In this document: positions 8,431 to 17,010 of the stretch, in pieces
How the letters are laid out: each line of letters begins with the position of its first letter
Position numbering within the stretch: position 1 is the first letter of the stretch
Assembly: GCA_022984795.1 (NCBI GenBank)
Contig: JALIHJ010000028.1
Coordinates: 124,001 to 188,000, forward strand
Direction of reading: 5' to 3'
Length of the DNA stretch: 64,000 bases
DNA from: Fabrea salina
Taxonomy: Eukaryota; Ciliophora; Heterotrichea; Heterotrichida; Fabreidae
Translations under genes and position numbers: made by a program
Notes under the pieces: model-generated
The model's database searches: none
What the model was told of the DNA's origin: nothing
What the model saw: only the letters and a program-made list of their open reading frames with translations

Positions 8431-9790
8431 ATGAACTGCGAGTACCAAAATTGCTTAGAAAAGGCGAGTATAGAGTGTGGGTGCTCTGAACCTTCACTAA
8501 GTTATTGTAGTTTGCACTTCCAAAGCCACATCTTATCTAGTCCAAACTTAAACCACACCCAACTTGCAAGTGAAATTCCTCAAGTTCTTAAGAATGCATT
8601 TGACCAACTACTTTCCAACATAAGCACCCAAAAACAACAAATCCAAGAAAAAGCAGAAAAAATCATCAACAAAGTTAAAAACCAAACTACACAGGCCTTA
8701 AACTACCTAGAAGACTCCCAGAACCTTTGCAGGCTTATATTTAAGTCACTTCTCCAAAGAAAAGACTTAACTCAAGTAAAGTCTGTAGAGTCCATTCTAG
8801 GCATGTCTGAAAAAGAACTTAAAAAAACAACTAGAAAGTGGAAGTCCCCAGTGATTACTTCTAATTCAGTTCGTGCAGAGAAAATCCTGGATGACCTTTA
8901 CAAAATAAACACTGAGTTGTCTATACAACCTCTAGAAATCCCCATTCAGTCCACCACTCTTTCACATAAAAAAACCAAAAAAAAACCTCAAGAAGAAACT
9001 AAAGCAACCAAAAGACTCTACTTACCTGTGCTACTTACTTGGCAAAGAAAAACTACTCAAAAAACTTTCGCTAAACAACTACTCTTGTGAAACAGTTAAC
9101 TTAAATCATTTGCCAGCCAGCATCTTTGACTACGGAGCCCAATGCAGAATACCTCCCAACTCGTGCTTTTTTTATGGAGGGATGACAAACGCAGCACAAC
9201 ACTCAGCTTCGTGCTTCACAGTTAACCTTGAAACCAACGAAACTGAACTGCTTCCTGACTTGATCCCAGCTAGGTGCCTTGCAGGAGCAGTGTTCCACAA
9301 AGACTTCGTTTACGTATTCGGGGGCTACAACGGTACAGCTTTAAACCTTGCTTCAAAACTAAGCATCCAGAGCAAACAGTGGTTTAGTATGAACCATCTT
9401 CCAGTGCCGGTGAGGGATGCCACTGTAATAGTGCACAACGACCAAATCTATATTGCAGGAATGTGCAAAGAAGTACTTAGATTAGACCCCCTAACTCAAA
9501 CTTATACCTTTATTCTGAGCCAGCACTAATGGAAAGTCCCTAGTCTTTTCTTAGAAGGTCTTTTGTTCAAAGTCAACAGTGAAGTTTACTTACTTAGAAA
9601 AAAAGCTATTTACAAAAAGACGCGCCAAGACAGTTGGGAGTTTGTGTGCCATACAAACCTACAAGTAAGTTGGAACGTTTGTGCGAGCCCAGTTGAGTTT
9701 GAAGATAAAGCTTTTTTTGCCTATGGCGGAGAAGGTTTTTGCTTTGACCCTCAAACAGGACTCATGAAAGTCGAAGACTTAGAATTTTAA
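8431..9790 (+). pseudogene. B-box-like / coiled-coil / kelch-repeat gene with two frame breaks
   Basis: The N-terminal frame (8431 to about 9010) has a B-box-like zinc motif (CEYQNC, CGCSEPSLSYCSLHFQSH) and a coiled coil. The kelch part lies one frame later: CFFYGGMTN, VYVFGGYNGT, IYIAGMCKE, FFAYGGEGF. The frame changes between 8909 and 9088, perhaps in the A-runs at 8965-8983, and no 15-17-nt GT-AG intron gives the needed shift. A TAA at 9527-9529 also interrupts the kelch frame and no GT-AG pair spans it. B-box plus kelch proteins are common in ciliates. It is either a recent pseudogene or one with two assembly errors. Confidence 0.55.
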
Positions 9791-9797
9791 GCCAGAT

Positions 9798-10853
9798 TTA
9801 AATGAATTTTTGAGTGTATAGTTTAGTTACAAAGCTCTGAATTTCTTCGTTTATCCCCTTAAAAACTATTTCGGCGTTTTTCTTTAAATCTTGAGTCATT
9901 TTTTTGGCCTTACTAAAAGTTTTTCTTTGTCTCCAATTGTAACTAGTTAGGGTTACTTCGGGGCTTTCAGAAGGAAACTCTTCAGTCAACTCAACTCTAA
10001 TGTGAAGTATTTCTGTGACTCCTAAGTCCTTTACTTTGACTTCGCAGTGAAAGTGAATCCATTTGTAGTTGTGGGAGTCAAGTTCCAAAGGCACTCCTAG
10101 GTTGAACTTGAGTAGTTCTTGCAAAAAGGCACTTCTGAAGTCTTTTGGAGAGTAACTCTGGATCACTCTTTTTTGTAAAGCTGAAATCAACTGACTTGCC
10201 ACACTTGGAAACCTAGAGTTGCCCCAAACAGAATTCTGAGAGTTAATGAGGTGCTTGATAGTTAAGTGATGCAAGTGAGTAGCCCACTCAGGAAACTCCA
10301 GCTTCAAAGCAAAAGCTTGTGCACCTGGCTTGGACTTCACATAAAGGTAAATAGGTTTCTTGCATACTTCATGTGTAAGTGTGATTGGAAGAGGTACTGA
10401 GAAAATTACCTCCTTGATGGCATTTGACTGAGTTTTGGTGCTAACTTCTGGGCTGTGAGGAAGACTTTCAGTTTGGGAGATGTAAGAGTGCAGTAAGTGC
10501 AAGTCGTTTGTTTTCAAAGACTCAAACAAAGCGTAATAGTGGTTTGAAAATTCTCTACGCAGCTGGTTGCAAACTCTTAAAAGTGAGTACTGGTTGTTTT
10601 CGTCCCAGTTTTGTGCAAATGGCAGAAAGGGGATTTCTAAGTTTTCATCTGGCTGAGTTATAACTAAGTCTGGAGGACTGGAGGGATTAAAAGGCTGGAA
10701 CACCACCCTCATCACTATAAAAGAGTCACAAAAAGGTATCCTCACTGTGAACCTGTCAATTACCCCTTGATCTGTGCTTGTTGCAAAATCTGAAACTAAG
10801 TATTCTTGTTCTTTCAAAGTTAAAATTTGACCATATGCTATTATTTTAGCCAT
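9798..10853 (-). CDS. BABAM2: BRE/BABAM2-like subunit of BRISC / BRCA1-A complexes
   Basis: The 351-aa protein has two UEV-like (ubiquitin-conjugating-enzyme-like, no catalytic Cys) modules, recognised by FNPSSPPDLVITQPDEN near residue 55 and FPSESPEVTLTSYN near residue 295, as in animal and plant BRE. BRE scaffolds the K63-specific deubiquitinase BRCC36 in DNA-damage (BRCA1-A) and cytoplasmic (BRISC) complexes. The match is by pattern and spacing, not close identity, so orthology is probable rather than certain. It is 22 nt downstream of the next gene on the same strand, and its stop is 7 nt from the kelch gene. Confidence 0.62.
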   Translation of the reverse strand: MAKIIAYGQILTLKEQEYLVSDFATSTDQGVIDRFTVRIPFCDSFIVMRVVFQPFNPSSPPDLVITQPDENLEIPFLPFAQNWDENNQYSLLRVCNQLRREFSNHYYALFESLKTNDLHLLHSYISQTESLPHSPEVSTKTQSNAIKEVIFSVPLPITLTHEVCKKPIYLYVKSKPGAQAFALKLEFPEWATHLHHLTIKHLINSQNSVWGNSRFPSVASQLISALQKRVIQSYSPKDFRSAFLQELLKFNLGVPLELDSHNYKWIHFHCEVKVKDLGVTEILHIRVELTEEFPSESPEVTLTSYNWRQRKTFSKAKKMTQDLKKNAEIVFKGINEEIQSFVTKLYTQKFI

Positions 10854-10875
10854 TTTAAAAGTCCATAATAAATAC

Positions 10876-11559
10876 TTACAAAACCAAGCAGTTGCAAGCT
10901 TCTCTATACCACTTTTCGGTCTTAGGTTCTTCTTCGGTGTCTTGGGAAGTCTCGATGGTTTGGTTCATCACTTCTTCTAGTCTTTGTTCAATAGACGCCT
11001 TGGGTCTACTGGTGTTTTTTTTGGGCTTTTTTGGAGTAACTGTTGCTTCGCACTTGTGAGTGTTTAAAGCTATAGAGTGCTTTTGTGCCAAGCACAGTTT
11101 AAAGCAGTTAACTAAAGGGTTTTTCTGAGAGCTGTAGTTACTGATCATTTGAGTTAACTCTGACTTTATTTGGTTTCTGTCGATTTGAGAGTAGCTTTTT
11201 TTGACCTTTCTGATTTTAGTAGGTGTGTACTCGAAAAAAGGCACAATAATTCTTTTAAACGAGAAATAACACGTTTTAGCGTACCTTTTGAGCAGTTCCT
11301 GCTTGACTAAGTCATTCAAGTAGGAGACCAGTACTTCTTTATTGATAGGGTTTAGTTTGTTTTCGATGCTTTTAAGCACTTCTTCAGCTGAGTCTTGAAG
11401 TTTAGTTGCAGATGTATCGAAAAGCAAGTACTCGAAGTTCGAATCCTTATTCACAGTAACAAATGCCACTTTGATTGACCTCCAGCAGTCCACTTGGTCA
11501 TCAGGCTCACTGATATCTAGTATAATTGCTCCGTTAGGTTCCTTTGGTTTAATATTCAT
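10876..11559 (-). CDS. unknown protein ending in CaaX-type box CLVL
   Basis: The 227-aa protein belongs to no family I recognise. It has a mixed alpha/beta N-terminal half, a Lys-rich middle (TPKKPKKNTSRPK) and an acidic tail. It ends CNCLVL, whose last four residues fit a geranylgeranyl-type CaaX box. It starts 8 nt after the stop of the phosphatase gene. Membrane attachment by prenylation would be the main testable role. Confidence 0.7.
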   Translation of the reverse strand: MNIKPKEPNGAIILDISEPDDQVDCWRSIKVAFVTVNKDSNFEYLLFDTSATKLQDSAEEVLKSIENKLNPINKEVLVSYLNDLVKQELLKRYAKTCYFSFKRIIVPFFEYTPTKIRKVKKSYSQIDRNQIKSELTQMISNYSSQKNPLVNCFKLCLAQKHSIALNTHKCEATVTPKKPKKNTSRPKASIEQRLEEVMNQTIETSQDTEEEPKTEKWYREACNCLVL

Positions 11560-11567
11560 TATTAAGC

Positions 11568-12374
11568 TTACAAAAGTTCTTCTTTATGAAGGTAAATGGC
11601 TTTAATTGAAACTGTTTCTTCGGCGTTTTGCAGAATTTCCAAAGCAGACTTTCTGCCTCTAATTGCTTTCGAAATGCCAGTATCGATGAAAATAGCTTTT
11701 TTTTGGCACTTAGAAGTGACTTCTTTGAATATTGTGTGGCCCATTACCATGTGACTGCAACCAAACTTTTCAAGCACCTTTGAAAGGTCGCTACACAACG
11801 ACTCCAAAGCGTACCCCCTATACCAGATAGGGCCTTCTCTGCCCCATAGAAAGTGGGTTTTGTTTAGGCTTCTGGAAGCTTCTTGGTTGATTTCTTCTGG
11901 TGAATTGAACCTTTTAGCCACTTCAAGGGAAAGTCCTCCGTGGACAAAAAGCACGTCTTTGACTTTTTTAACCAAAGGCAGCTCTGCAATGTACCTGCCG
12001 TACTTCTGCTCAAAAGCTAGTTTCCTTTTGTCTAAACCTCCAAAACTGTTTATGTCTCCTTGGCTGATGTAGTTAAGTTTCTTCATAAAGTTCATGTACT
12101 CGTGGTTCCCCATTAGCTGGGCTATATTTGAACCTTTCTTAGAAATGAAAAACTCCATCAAAGCAATAGTGTCGTCTCCTCTGTCTAAAATGTCTCCTAT
12201 TTGAACTAACAAGTCATTTTCAGAGTAGTTGGTAAAGTTCAAAATACTTGTTAGTGCTTGGTAGTCACCGTGTATGTCGCCTATTGCCAACACTCTATTT
12301 AGTTTGTTTGGTTCTTGGAAGAAGTAACTCAGGAACCCTGCTGTTAGTATCCCTACAGCTAAGTAGAATTTCAT
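11568..12374 (-). CDS. Shewanella-like (SLP) PPP-type protein phosphatase
   Basis: The 268-aa protein carries the metallophosphatase motifs in order: GDIHGD (about residue 32), GDILDRGDD, GNHEYMNF, a histidine in FVHGG, and MGHTIF, all metal or phosphate ligands in PPP enzymes. The insert with WGREGPIWYRG and the small size match the bacterial-type SLP branch found in plants, apicomplexans and ciliates. An N-terminal hydrophobic helix (FYLAVGILTAGFLSYFF) suggests membrane anchoring or secretion into the ER. Pcc1 ends only 2 nt upstream. Confidence 0.9.
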   Translation of the reverse strand: MKFYLAVGILTAGFLSYFFQEPNKLNRVLAIGDIHGDYQALTSILNFTNYSENDLLVQIGDILDRGDDTIALMEFFISKKGSNIAQLMGNHEYMNFMKKLNYISQGDINSFGGLDKRKLAFEQKYGRYIAELPLVKKVKDVLFVHGGLSLEVAKRFNSPEEINQEASRSLNKTHFLWGREGPIWYRGYALESLCSDLSKVLEKFGCSHMVMGHTIFKEVTSKCQKKAIFIDTGISKAIRGRKSALEILQNAEETVSIKAIYLHKEELL

Positions 12375-12376
12375 AA

Positions 12377-12604
12377 TTAGTTAGTTAACTCTAGAATGGT
12401 ACTAACAACTAACTCTAGGTTCAAGTAAAAAGCTGAAACTACAGTGCGGAGCAACTTTAAGTCTTGGCAAGTCCAGCTCACTTGGAGTTCTGGTCCATTG
12501 CAGGTCAATTCTCTGTGTGCTTTTTTTGGCTGGGGTTCTTGATCCACACTAAGGGTGTTTTTAACTATTTCTGCGTGGGTTTCAGAGTCCAAGTTGAGTT
12601 TCAC
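12377..12604 (-). CDS. PCC1: Pcc1/LAGE3-like KEOPS (EKC) complex subunit
   Basis: The 75-aa protein matches the small Pcc1 family over its whole length: a strand-helix start with SETHAEIVKNTLSVDQEP, then ELQVSWTCQDLKLLRTVVSAF, and a final amphipathic helix LVVSTILEL. Pcc1 dimerises and binds Kae1 in the complex that makes the t6A modification of ANN-reading tRNAs. It is separated from the downstream phosphatase ATG by only 2 nt (TAA-TT-ATG), an extreme spacing even here. Confidence 0.78.
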   Translation of the reverse strand: MKLNLDSETHAEIVKNTLSVDQEPQPKKAHRELTCNGPELQVSWTCQDLKLLRTVVSAFYLNLELVVSTILELTN

Positions 12605-12652
12605 AGAGCTAAGTGTGGATTACTATTTGAAGTTATCTGCCATAAGATTATA

Positions 12653-14227
12653 TTATTTCTTAATATTATCTTTGAGCCACTGAGTGAACTCCTTGGAGTT
12701 CTGGTCTTTGTAAGAGGAGTTCACAAACTTTTCAAAGTCGGTTTGTTCTTCTCTGACTTCTTTTTCTGGGAATAGCTTTTCAAAGTAGTGCTTGATGTTT
12801 TGTGCCACGTTGTCCCAAGGATAAGGTAGGTACTTTTCTTGTTTTTCTCTTTGAAGTAGGTATTTTCTGTATTTTGGTATTTCTACTTTTATGAATTGTT
12901 TAATTGGGATACTTTGGGGTTGAGGCTTTTGTTGAATGGGTGTTAGGGTTGACTCTGGTTGGGGTTTTGTTTCTTCTTCAAAAGACTGTTTTTCTTCAGT
13001 AGGCTTTTGTTGAGTGGATTCTATTTCTTCCTCTTCAGTGAGTTTTGGTTGATCTGGCTGAGTTTCTACTTGCTTTTTAGTAGATTCCGACTGAGTGGAT
13101 TCTGTTTGTTCTTGTTCAACAGAATCTTGTTGAGTTGGGTTTTGAGCAGACTTTACTTGTTCTTGCTCAAAAGATTCTGACTGAGTGGGTTCTAGTTGTT
13201 CTTGCTGAGTAGACTGAGTGGATTCTAGTTGTTCTTGTTCAACAGACTTTGGTTGAGTTGGCTCTTGGTCAGAATTTACTTGTTCTTGTTCAACAGACTC
13301 TGGCTCTTGGGCAGACTCTTCCTGTTCTTGCTGAGTAGACTGAGTAGCTTCTAGTTGTTCTTGTTCAACAGACTCTGGCTCTTGGGCAGCTTCTACCTGT
13401 TCTTGCTGAATAGACTGAGTAGCTTCTAGTTGTTCTTGTTCAACAGACTCTGGCTCTTGGGCAGACTCTACCTGTTCTTGCTGAATAGACTGAGTAGCTT
13501 CTAGTTGTTCTTGTTCAACAGACTCTGGCTGAGTTGGCTCTTGAACAGACTCTACCTGTTCTTGCTGAGTATACTGAGTAGCTTCTAGTTTTTCAATAGG
13601 TTCTAGCTGGGTGGATTCTAGTTGTTCTTGTTCAACAGACTTTGGTTGAGTTGGCTCTTGGTCAGAATTTACTTGTTCTTGTTCAACAGACTCTGGCTCT
13701 TGAACAGACTCTTCCTGTTCTTGCTGAATAGACTGAGTAGCTTCTAGTTGTTCTTGTTCAACAGACTCTGGCTCTTGGGCAGCTTCTACCTGTTCTTGCT
13801 GAGTAGCTTCTATTTCTTTATCATCAATGAACTCTGGCTGGGTGGATTCTATTTCTTTTTCTTCAGTAGACTCTACTTGTTCCTGCTTACTAAGGTCCTC
13901 TTGATCACTGAATTGCACTTCTTCAGTAGAAATGCTTTCAGGCATTAAGTCTTCGATCTGTGGCTCTTGTGTTTTTTCTATTTGTTCGAACTCCCCAAAA
14001 TGTTTCTGCAAGTCCCCCACTTCTTGATTGACAGGAAGTTCTCTTTGCAAGATTTCGAAAGTAGCTTTATCTTGGGTTCTTTGCGTGACAGGAGTGTACT
14101 TCTTAACTCTGCAAGAAGTAAGGTACTCATCATAAGCAACATAAGCACTTCCACCTCCTACCAAAAGGCCTATTAAAGCGAAGATTCTGTTAGGTTTAGT
14201 TTTTTGCTTTCTTAACTTAGAAAACAT
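12653..14227 (-). CDS. membrane-anchored Glu/Gln-rich repeat protein
   Basis: The 524-aa protein has a basic N-terminus, one hydrophobic helix (IFALIGLLVGGGSAYVAY, about residues 15-32) and then a long acidic Q/E/S/T-rich region made of repeats such as ESVEQEQLEATQSIQQEQ. A Pro-rich stretch follows (TPIQQKPQPQSIPIKQF), then a folded-looking C-terminus with PYPWDNVAQNIKHYFEKLFP. The N-terminal anchor followed by a long charged domain recalls mitochondrial inner-membrane or ER proteins, but no family is assigned. It is divergent from the RING gene, 46 bp away. Confidence 0.75.
   Translation of the reverse strand: MFSKLRKQKTKPNRIFALIGLLVGGGSAYVAYDEYLTSCRVKKYTPVTQRTQDKATFEILQRELPVNQEVGDLQKHFGEFEQIEKTQEPQIEDLMPESISTEEVQFSDQEDLSKQEQVESTEEKEIESTQPEFIDDKEIEATQQEQVEAAQEPESVEQEQLEATQSIQQEQEESVQEPESVEQEQVNSDQEPTQPKSVEQEQLESTQLEPIEKLEATQYTQQEQVESVQEPTQPESVEQEQLEATQSIQQEQVESAQEPESVEQEQLEATQSIQQEQVEAAQEPESVEQEQLEATQSTQQEQEESAQEPESVEQEQVNSDQEPTQPKSVEQEQLESTQSTQQEQLEPTQSESFEQEQVKSAQNPTQQDSVEQEQTESTQSESTKKQVETQPDQPKLTEEEEIESTQQKPTEEKQSFEEETKPQPESTLTPIQQKPQPQSIPIKQFIKVEIPKYRKYLLQREKQEKYLPYPWDNVAQNIKHYFEKLFPEKEVREEQTDFEKFVNSSYKDQNSKEFTQWLKDNIKK
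13030..13880 (-). repeat. degenerate tandem repeat, about 75 bp period
   Basis: The word CAACAGACTCTGG on the plus strand recurs at 13291, 13366, 13441 and 13516, exactly 75 bp apart, with further copies of the motif CAACAG at about 13117, 13240, 13633, 13684 and 13759. The unit encodes 25 residues (EPESVEQEQLEATQ...). The central units are nearly identical, which points to recent unequal exchange. All changes in unit number keep the reading frame. Confidence 0.85.
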
Positions 14228-14273
14228 AATTGTTCTTATTAAAACTACATGGTTCAGACTGGTTAAACTTAAA

Positions 14274-14968
14274 ATGGAAGGGAATAAGTGTGCAATCTGT
14301 GTTTTGAGTATTAGTTACTCGGTAGTAGGAATAGGTCTGGTAGAGTGGCTCAGAATTTCAATAAATCAGTTCATAACCTTAGGGTAAGTTAAAATTAGAC
14401 TGAAGTTTACTCCAATTTGGAACCTAGGGAGTTCTTTGGATTTAATACTGGCTTGGTTAGCAATCCCTATTATGTATATAGCTTACAACTACCAAAACAA
14501 GCTTTTATATAAGTTAGCTTTGTCAGTGACTTTATCAGCGTCAGGTCCAGTTCTGTTATGCTTGAATTTTTTCGGGTCTTACAGAGATGCCATAGACTAC
14601 TCAGAGTTAGTGTGTTGGGAACTTGAGTGCGTAATGCTTATTTAGAGACATCAGGACTTAGTTTGAAGTACTTGCACTGGACCTTACTTTACTTAACTTG
14701 TTTAGTGAGTCTGATGATAGGAGTAGTCTTTGTCTATTACGACTGTTGCAGGGCTGAAAGGGGCAGCTTAACTGAGATTCTACTGCCTCTTAGGTACATT
14801 AAGCTCAAAAAAGACTACGGGGATTCCTGTGCTGTGTGTCTTCAGGAAATGACTCAAGGTACCTTTGCTGCTTTGATAAAAAGATGCGGCCACTGCTTCC
14901 ATAAAGGCTGTATTGAAGTTTGGATAGATAGGAAAAGTGAATGCCCTGTCTGCAGAATAAATTTATAG
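14274..14968 (+). CDS. RING-H2 membrane protein, probable E3 ubiquitin ligase
   Basis: Spliced from 14274-14383, 14399-14630 and 14648-14968. Several hydrophobic helices come first (LILAWLAIPIMYIAYNY, LHWTLLYLTCLVSLMIGVV), then a C-terminal RING-H2: CAVCLQEM, CGHCFHKGC and CPVC, giving the usual eight zinc ligands. The first intron is a typical 15-nt one (14384-14398). The second must be 17 nt (14631-14647) to keep the frame, because removing 15 nt leads quickly to TGA. TM-RING proteins act as membrane ubiquitin ligases. A 5-codon upstream ORF (ATG 14249) precedes it. Confidence 0.85.
14384..14398 (+). other. 15-nt spliceosomal intron
   Basis: GTAAGTTAAAATTAG in the RING gene. Removing it avoids the TAA at the end of exon 1 and joins exon 1 in frame with the next exon. 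The A at position 10 is shared by the other introns here. Confidence 0.88.
14631..14647 (+). other. probable 17-nt intron ending AGAG
   Basis: GTAATGCTTATTTAGAG in the RING gene. The first 15 nt look like a normal intron with A at position 10, but only a 17-nt removal joins the two exon frames. The downstream frame is closed by TGA at 14624-14626, so the junction must lie in this short window. Confidence 0.6.
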
Positions 14969-15041
14969 TGCTAGAATGTAATTAAGTCAGTTCCAAATCG
15001 TTTAAAGATTTAAAAGATTGCATTAAGTAAACTAGGTATAA

Positions 15042-15258
15042 TTATTGAGGATAAGTCCCGAACTTCCATTCAAATATGGAAAAGACTTCTGAGTCATAGT
15101 AGTTTATTTTGTAACTTTTGTGATCTTGGGCTGGTTTAAACTCAGGAAGATTTAGGATGTTACTACCAGATAAAGAGTCTGTTTTCTGAAACTTAAATAA
15201 ACTAATCTTGAGGTAAAGCCTAGAATGATTGACTTGTTGGTTAGTCACTTGTTTGCAT
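15042..15258 (-). CDS. possible small unknown gene with 16-nt intron
   Basis: An open frame of 68 codons (15248 down to 15042) lacks an ATG. If a 16-nt GT-AG segment (15233-15248, GTGACTAACCAACAAG) is spliced out, it joins in frame to an ATG at 15258, giving about 66 aa beginning MQTINHSRLY. The candidate intron starts GTGA and ends AAG, unlike the TAG-ended 15-nt introns, so this is tentative. No domain is recognised. If it is not a gene, 14969-15271 is a spacer with nothing else visible. Confidence 0.35.
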
Positions 15259-15271
15259 AAAACTAAACATA

Positions 15272-15976
15272 ATGGATAGTTCCTTCAACAATCAACTTCT
15301 TTATTGCGTTCCAGATTTGTATGGAATCATAAACAACTTGAGTTCCCAGCTAGCGTCTTACGAAAACGCTGCGCAAGAAGTCATTTCGCATACAGGCAAC
15401 TTGCAGCAACTCTTACAAACTACAACAGAAGTCTCAACTGAGTTTGATGGGGTGTTAAAATCCCTCAGAAGGATTGCCCCTTTGCCTATGAAACTCAAAA
15501 ACCTTCTGTTCAATGAACAGAAAGAAGGAGAGCTCCTGCGTTTCTTCAAAAAAGCTTCCACTGATGACTCTTACGACCTAAGCATTGAACCATGCTCTTC
15601 TTTCCCGAATCCCGTTTACAAGGAAAAGGGCTTTAGCCTTGAATTCACTCTAAAAGACAGAGGCAAAACCGAGTTCTACCTCCCAGGAACGACCAACTAC
15701 AGAATATTTCTGCTGACTCTCGAAAATAATCCAGAAGTAATTTGCTCAAATATTTCTGGTAACAAAGTTCTGAGGGGCACTGCTATTTCTAAACAAGAGA
15801 AGTCTGGAATCATTAGGTTTCCCAACATTGTTGTTAATGAAGTTTCTTCACACTACCCTGGTGAAGGGTTCTATTTCGTAGTAGCTAACCTAGAAAATGA
15901 GGACATAAAGCCTTTTATCAAAAGTAACTTTAAAGTGAAGGCCAGGAGGACTTGCCAGAAGTTTAAAAACAAGTAA
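15272..15976 (+). CDS. unknown conserved-looking protein, coiled coil plus beta domain
   Basis: The 234-aa protein has an N-terminal helical half (residues 1-95, with LLQTTTEVSTEFDGVLKSL) and a C-terminal beta-rich half with FSLEFTLKDRGKTEFYLPG, NYRIFLLTLENNP, ISGNKVLRGTA, FPNIVVNEVSSHYPG and NFKVKARR. The beta half has the look of an immunoglobulin-like or Rel/CBP60-like sandwich, but I cannot assign it. There is no signal peptide or membrane segment. A 223-nt AT-rich spacer follows. Confidence 0.72.
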   Translation: MDSSFNNQLLYCVPDLYGIINNLSSQLASYENAAQEVISHTGNLQQLLQTTTEVSTEFDGVLKSLRRIAPLPMKLKNLLFNEQKEGELLRFFKKASTDDSYDLSIEPCSSFPNPVYKEKGFSLEFTLKDRGKTEFYLPGTTNYRIFLLTLENNPEVICSNISGNKVLRGTAISKQEKSGIIRFPNIVVNEVSSHYPGEGFYFVVANLENEDIKPFIKSNFKVKARRTCQKFKNK

Positions 15977-16199
15977 CGGATTTAATAACTTGTTTCAAGT
16001 TAGAGTAATAAGTTTGGTTGTCACTACTATATGACTCAGTAAAAAAATAATGTAACTTCTCCATAAAATAAACTTAGAAGCTTAGAAACAATTGCAATAA
16101 CTAGTACTGTGTTGAACTATAACGAATTAGTACTTAAATCAAGCAGAAAAAGCAATCAAATACTTCTTTAAAAATCTGGAATTAATACAAACTATAAAG

Positions 16200-16982
16200 A
16201 TGGCAGAAGACTTCAATATCCTAAAGCAGCAAGAAAGCATCAAAAAAGAAATAGAAGAAACCACAGGTATGTTTTCACAAATACTTCCTTTTTCTGACCT
16301 CGAACAAGAATACCAGGGCAACCAAGACTTCCTTCGAAAAATCCCAGTAATTCCAAATTAGTACCTCTCTCAAAAATACTCGGGTTTCCGAAGGTCCCGC
16401 GGTGATGGGAACTGCTTTTACAGATCTTTTGTGTTTTCACTTTTAGAAGCACTTATAAAAGAACACCAGTCAAGCACATCTCAACTGTTTGAACAAGTCA
16501 AGCAAAAAGTCCAATATTCAGTGGAACTTTTCAAGCAAGTAGGCTTCGAACCTATTTGCTTTGAAGACTTTGTGGAGACTTTTACTGAAAAACTAGACCA
16601 AACAAAAGAAATAAGCTTTTCTGACTTAGAAACCCAGTTTGAGGACAAAATGCTTTCTGACTCACTCGTAATGTATGCAAGGCTCCTGACTTCTGCTTAC
16701 TTGAGGGTCAACCAGGACAGGTTCTTGGGCTTCGTTGAGGGCTATGGAAGCATTGAGGACTTTTGCAAGGCCGAAGTAGACCCTATGGACAAGGAGTGTG
16801 AGCAATTACAAGTAATCGCCATCACTGAAGCCATAAACCTTAGAGTCTTAATAGAGTACTTAGACAGAAGCTCCTCTGAAGAGTGCGAAACGCTTGTGTT
16901 TCCAGAAAGTTATGAAGGTGTGGATTTCCAAATTACTTTGCTTTACCGCCCCGGCCACTACGACTTACTTTATCCTAACTAA
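16200..16982 (+). CDS. OTUB1: otubain, ubiquitin thioesterase (OTU family)
   Basis: Spliced from 16200-16346 and 16362-16982, 255 aa, close to human OTUB1 (271). The catalytic Asp-Cys pair lies in RGDGNCFYRSF and the His in RPGHYDLLYP. The otubain-specific helical insert is present and helix LRVLIEYLD precedes the last strands. Otubains cleave K48-linked ubiquitin chains and can inhibit E2 enzymes. The 15-nt intron removes an in-frame TAG. The stop is 28 nt from the convergent esterase gene. Confidence 0.93.
16347..16361 (+). other. 15-nt spliceosomal intron
   Basis: GTAATTCCAAATTAG in the otubain gene, with the in-frame TAG as its last three bases. Its removal joins KIP to YLSQKYSGFRR in frame just before the catalytic motif. 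A is at position 10. Confidence 0.93.
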
Positions 16983-17010
16983 AATAGGCCACTTATAATT
17001 TGGTATTAAA

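Noticed and set aside
8909-9088. Standard intron to mend the kelch gene frame
   Set aside because: No GT-AG segment of 15-17 nt gives the needed shift; the candidates are 17 or 20 nt and give the wrong frame.
15977-16199. Small RNA gene in the spacer before otubain
   Set aside because: AT-rich sequence with no cloverleaf or conserved box that I could see.
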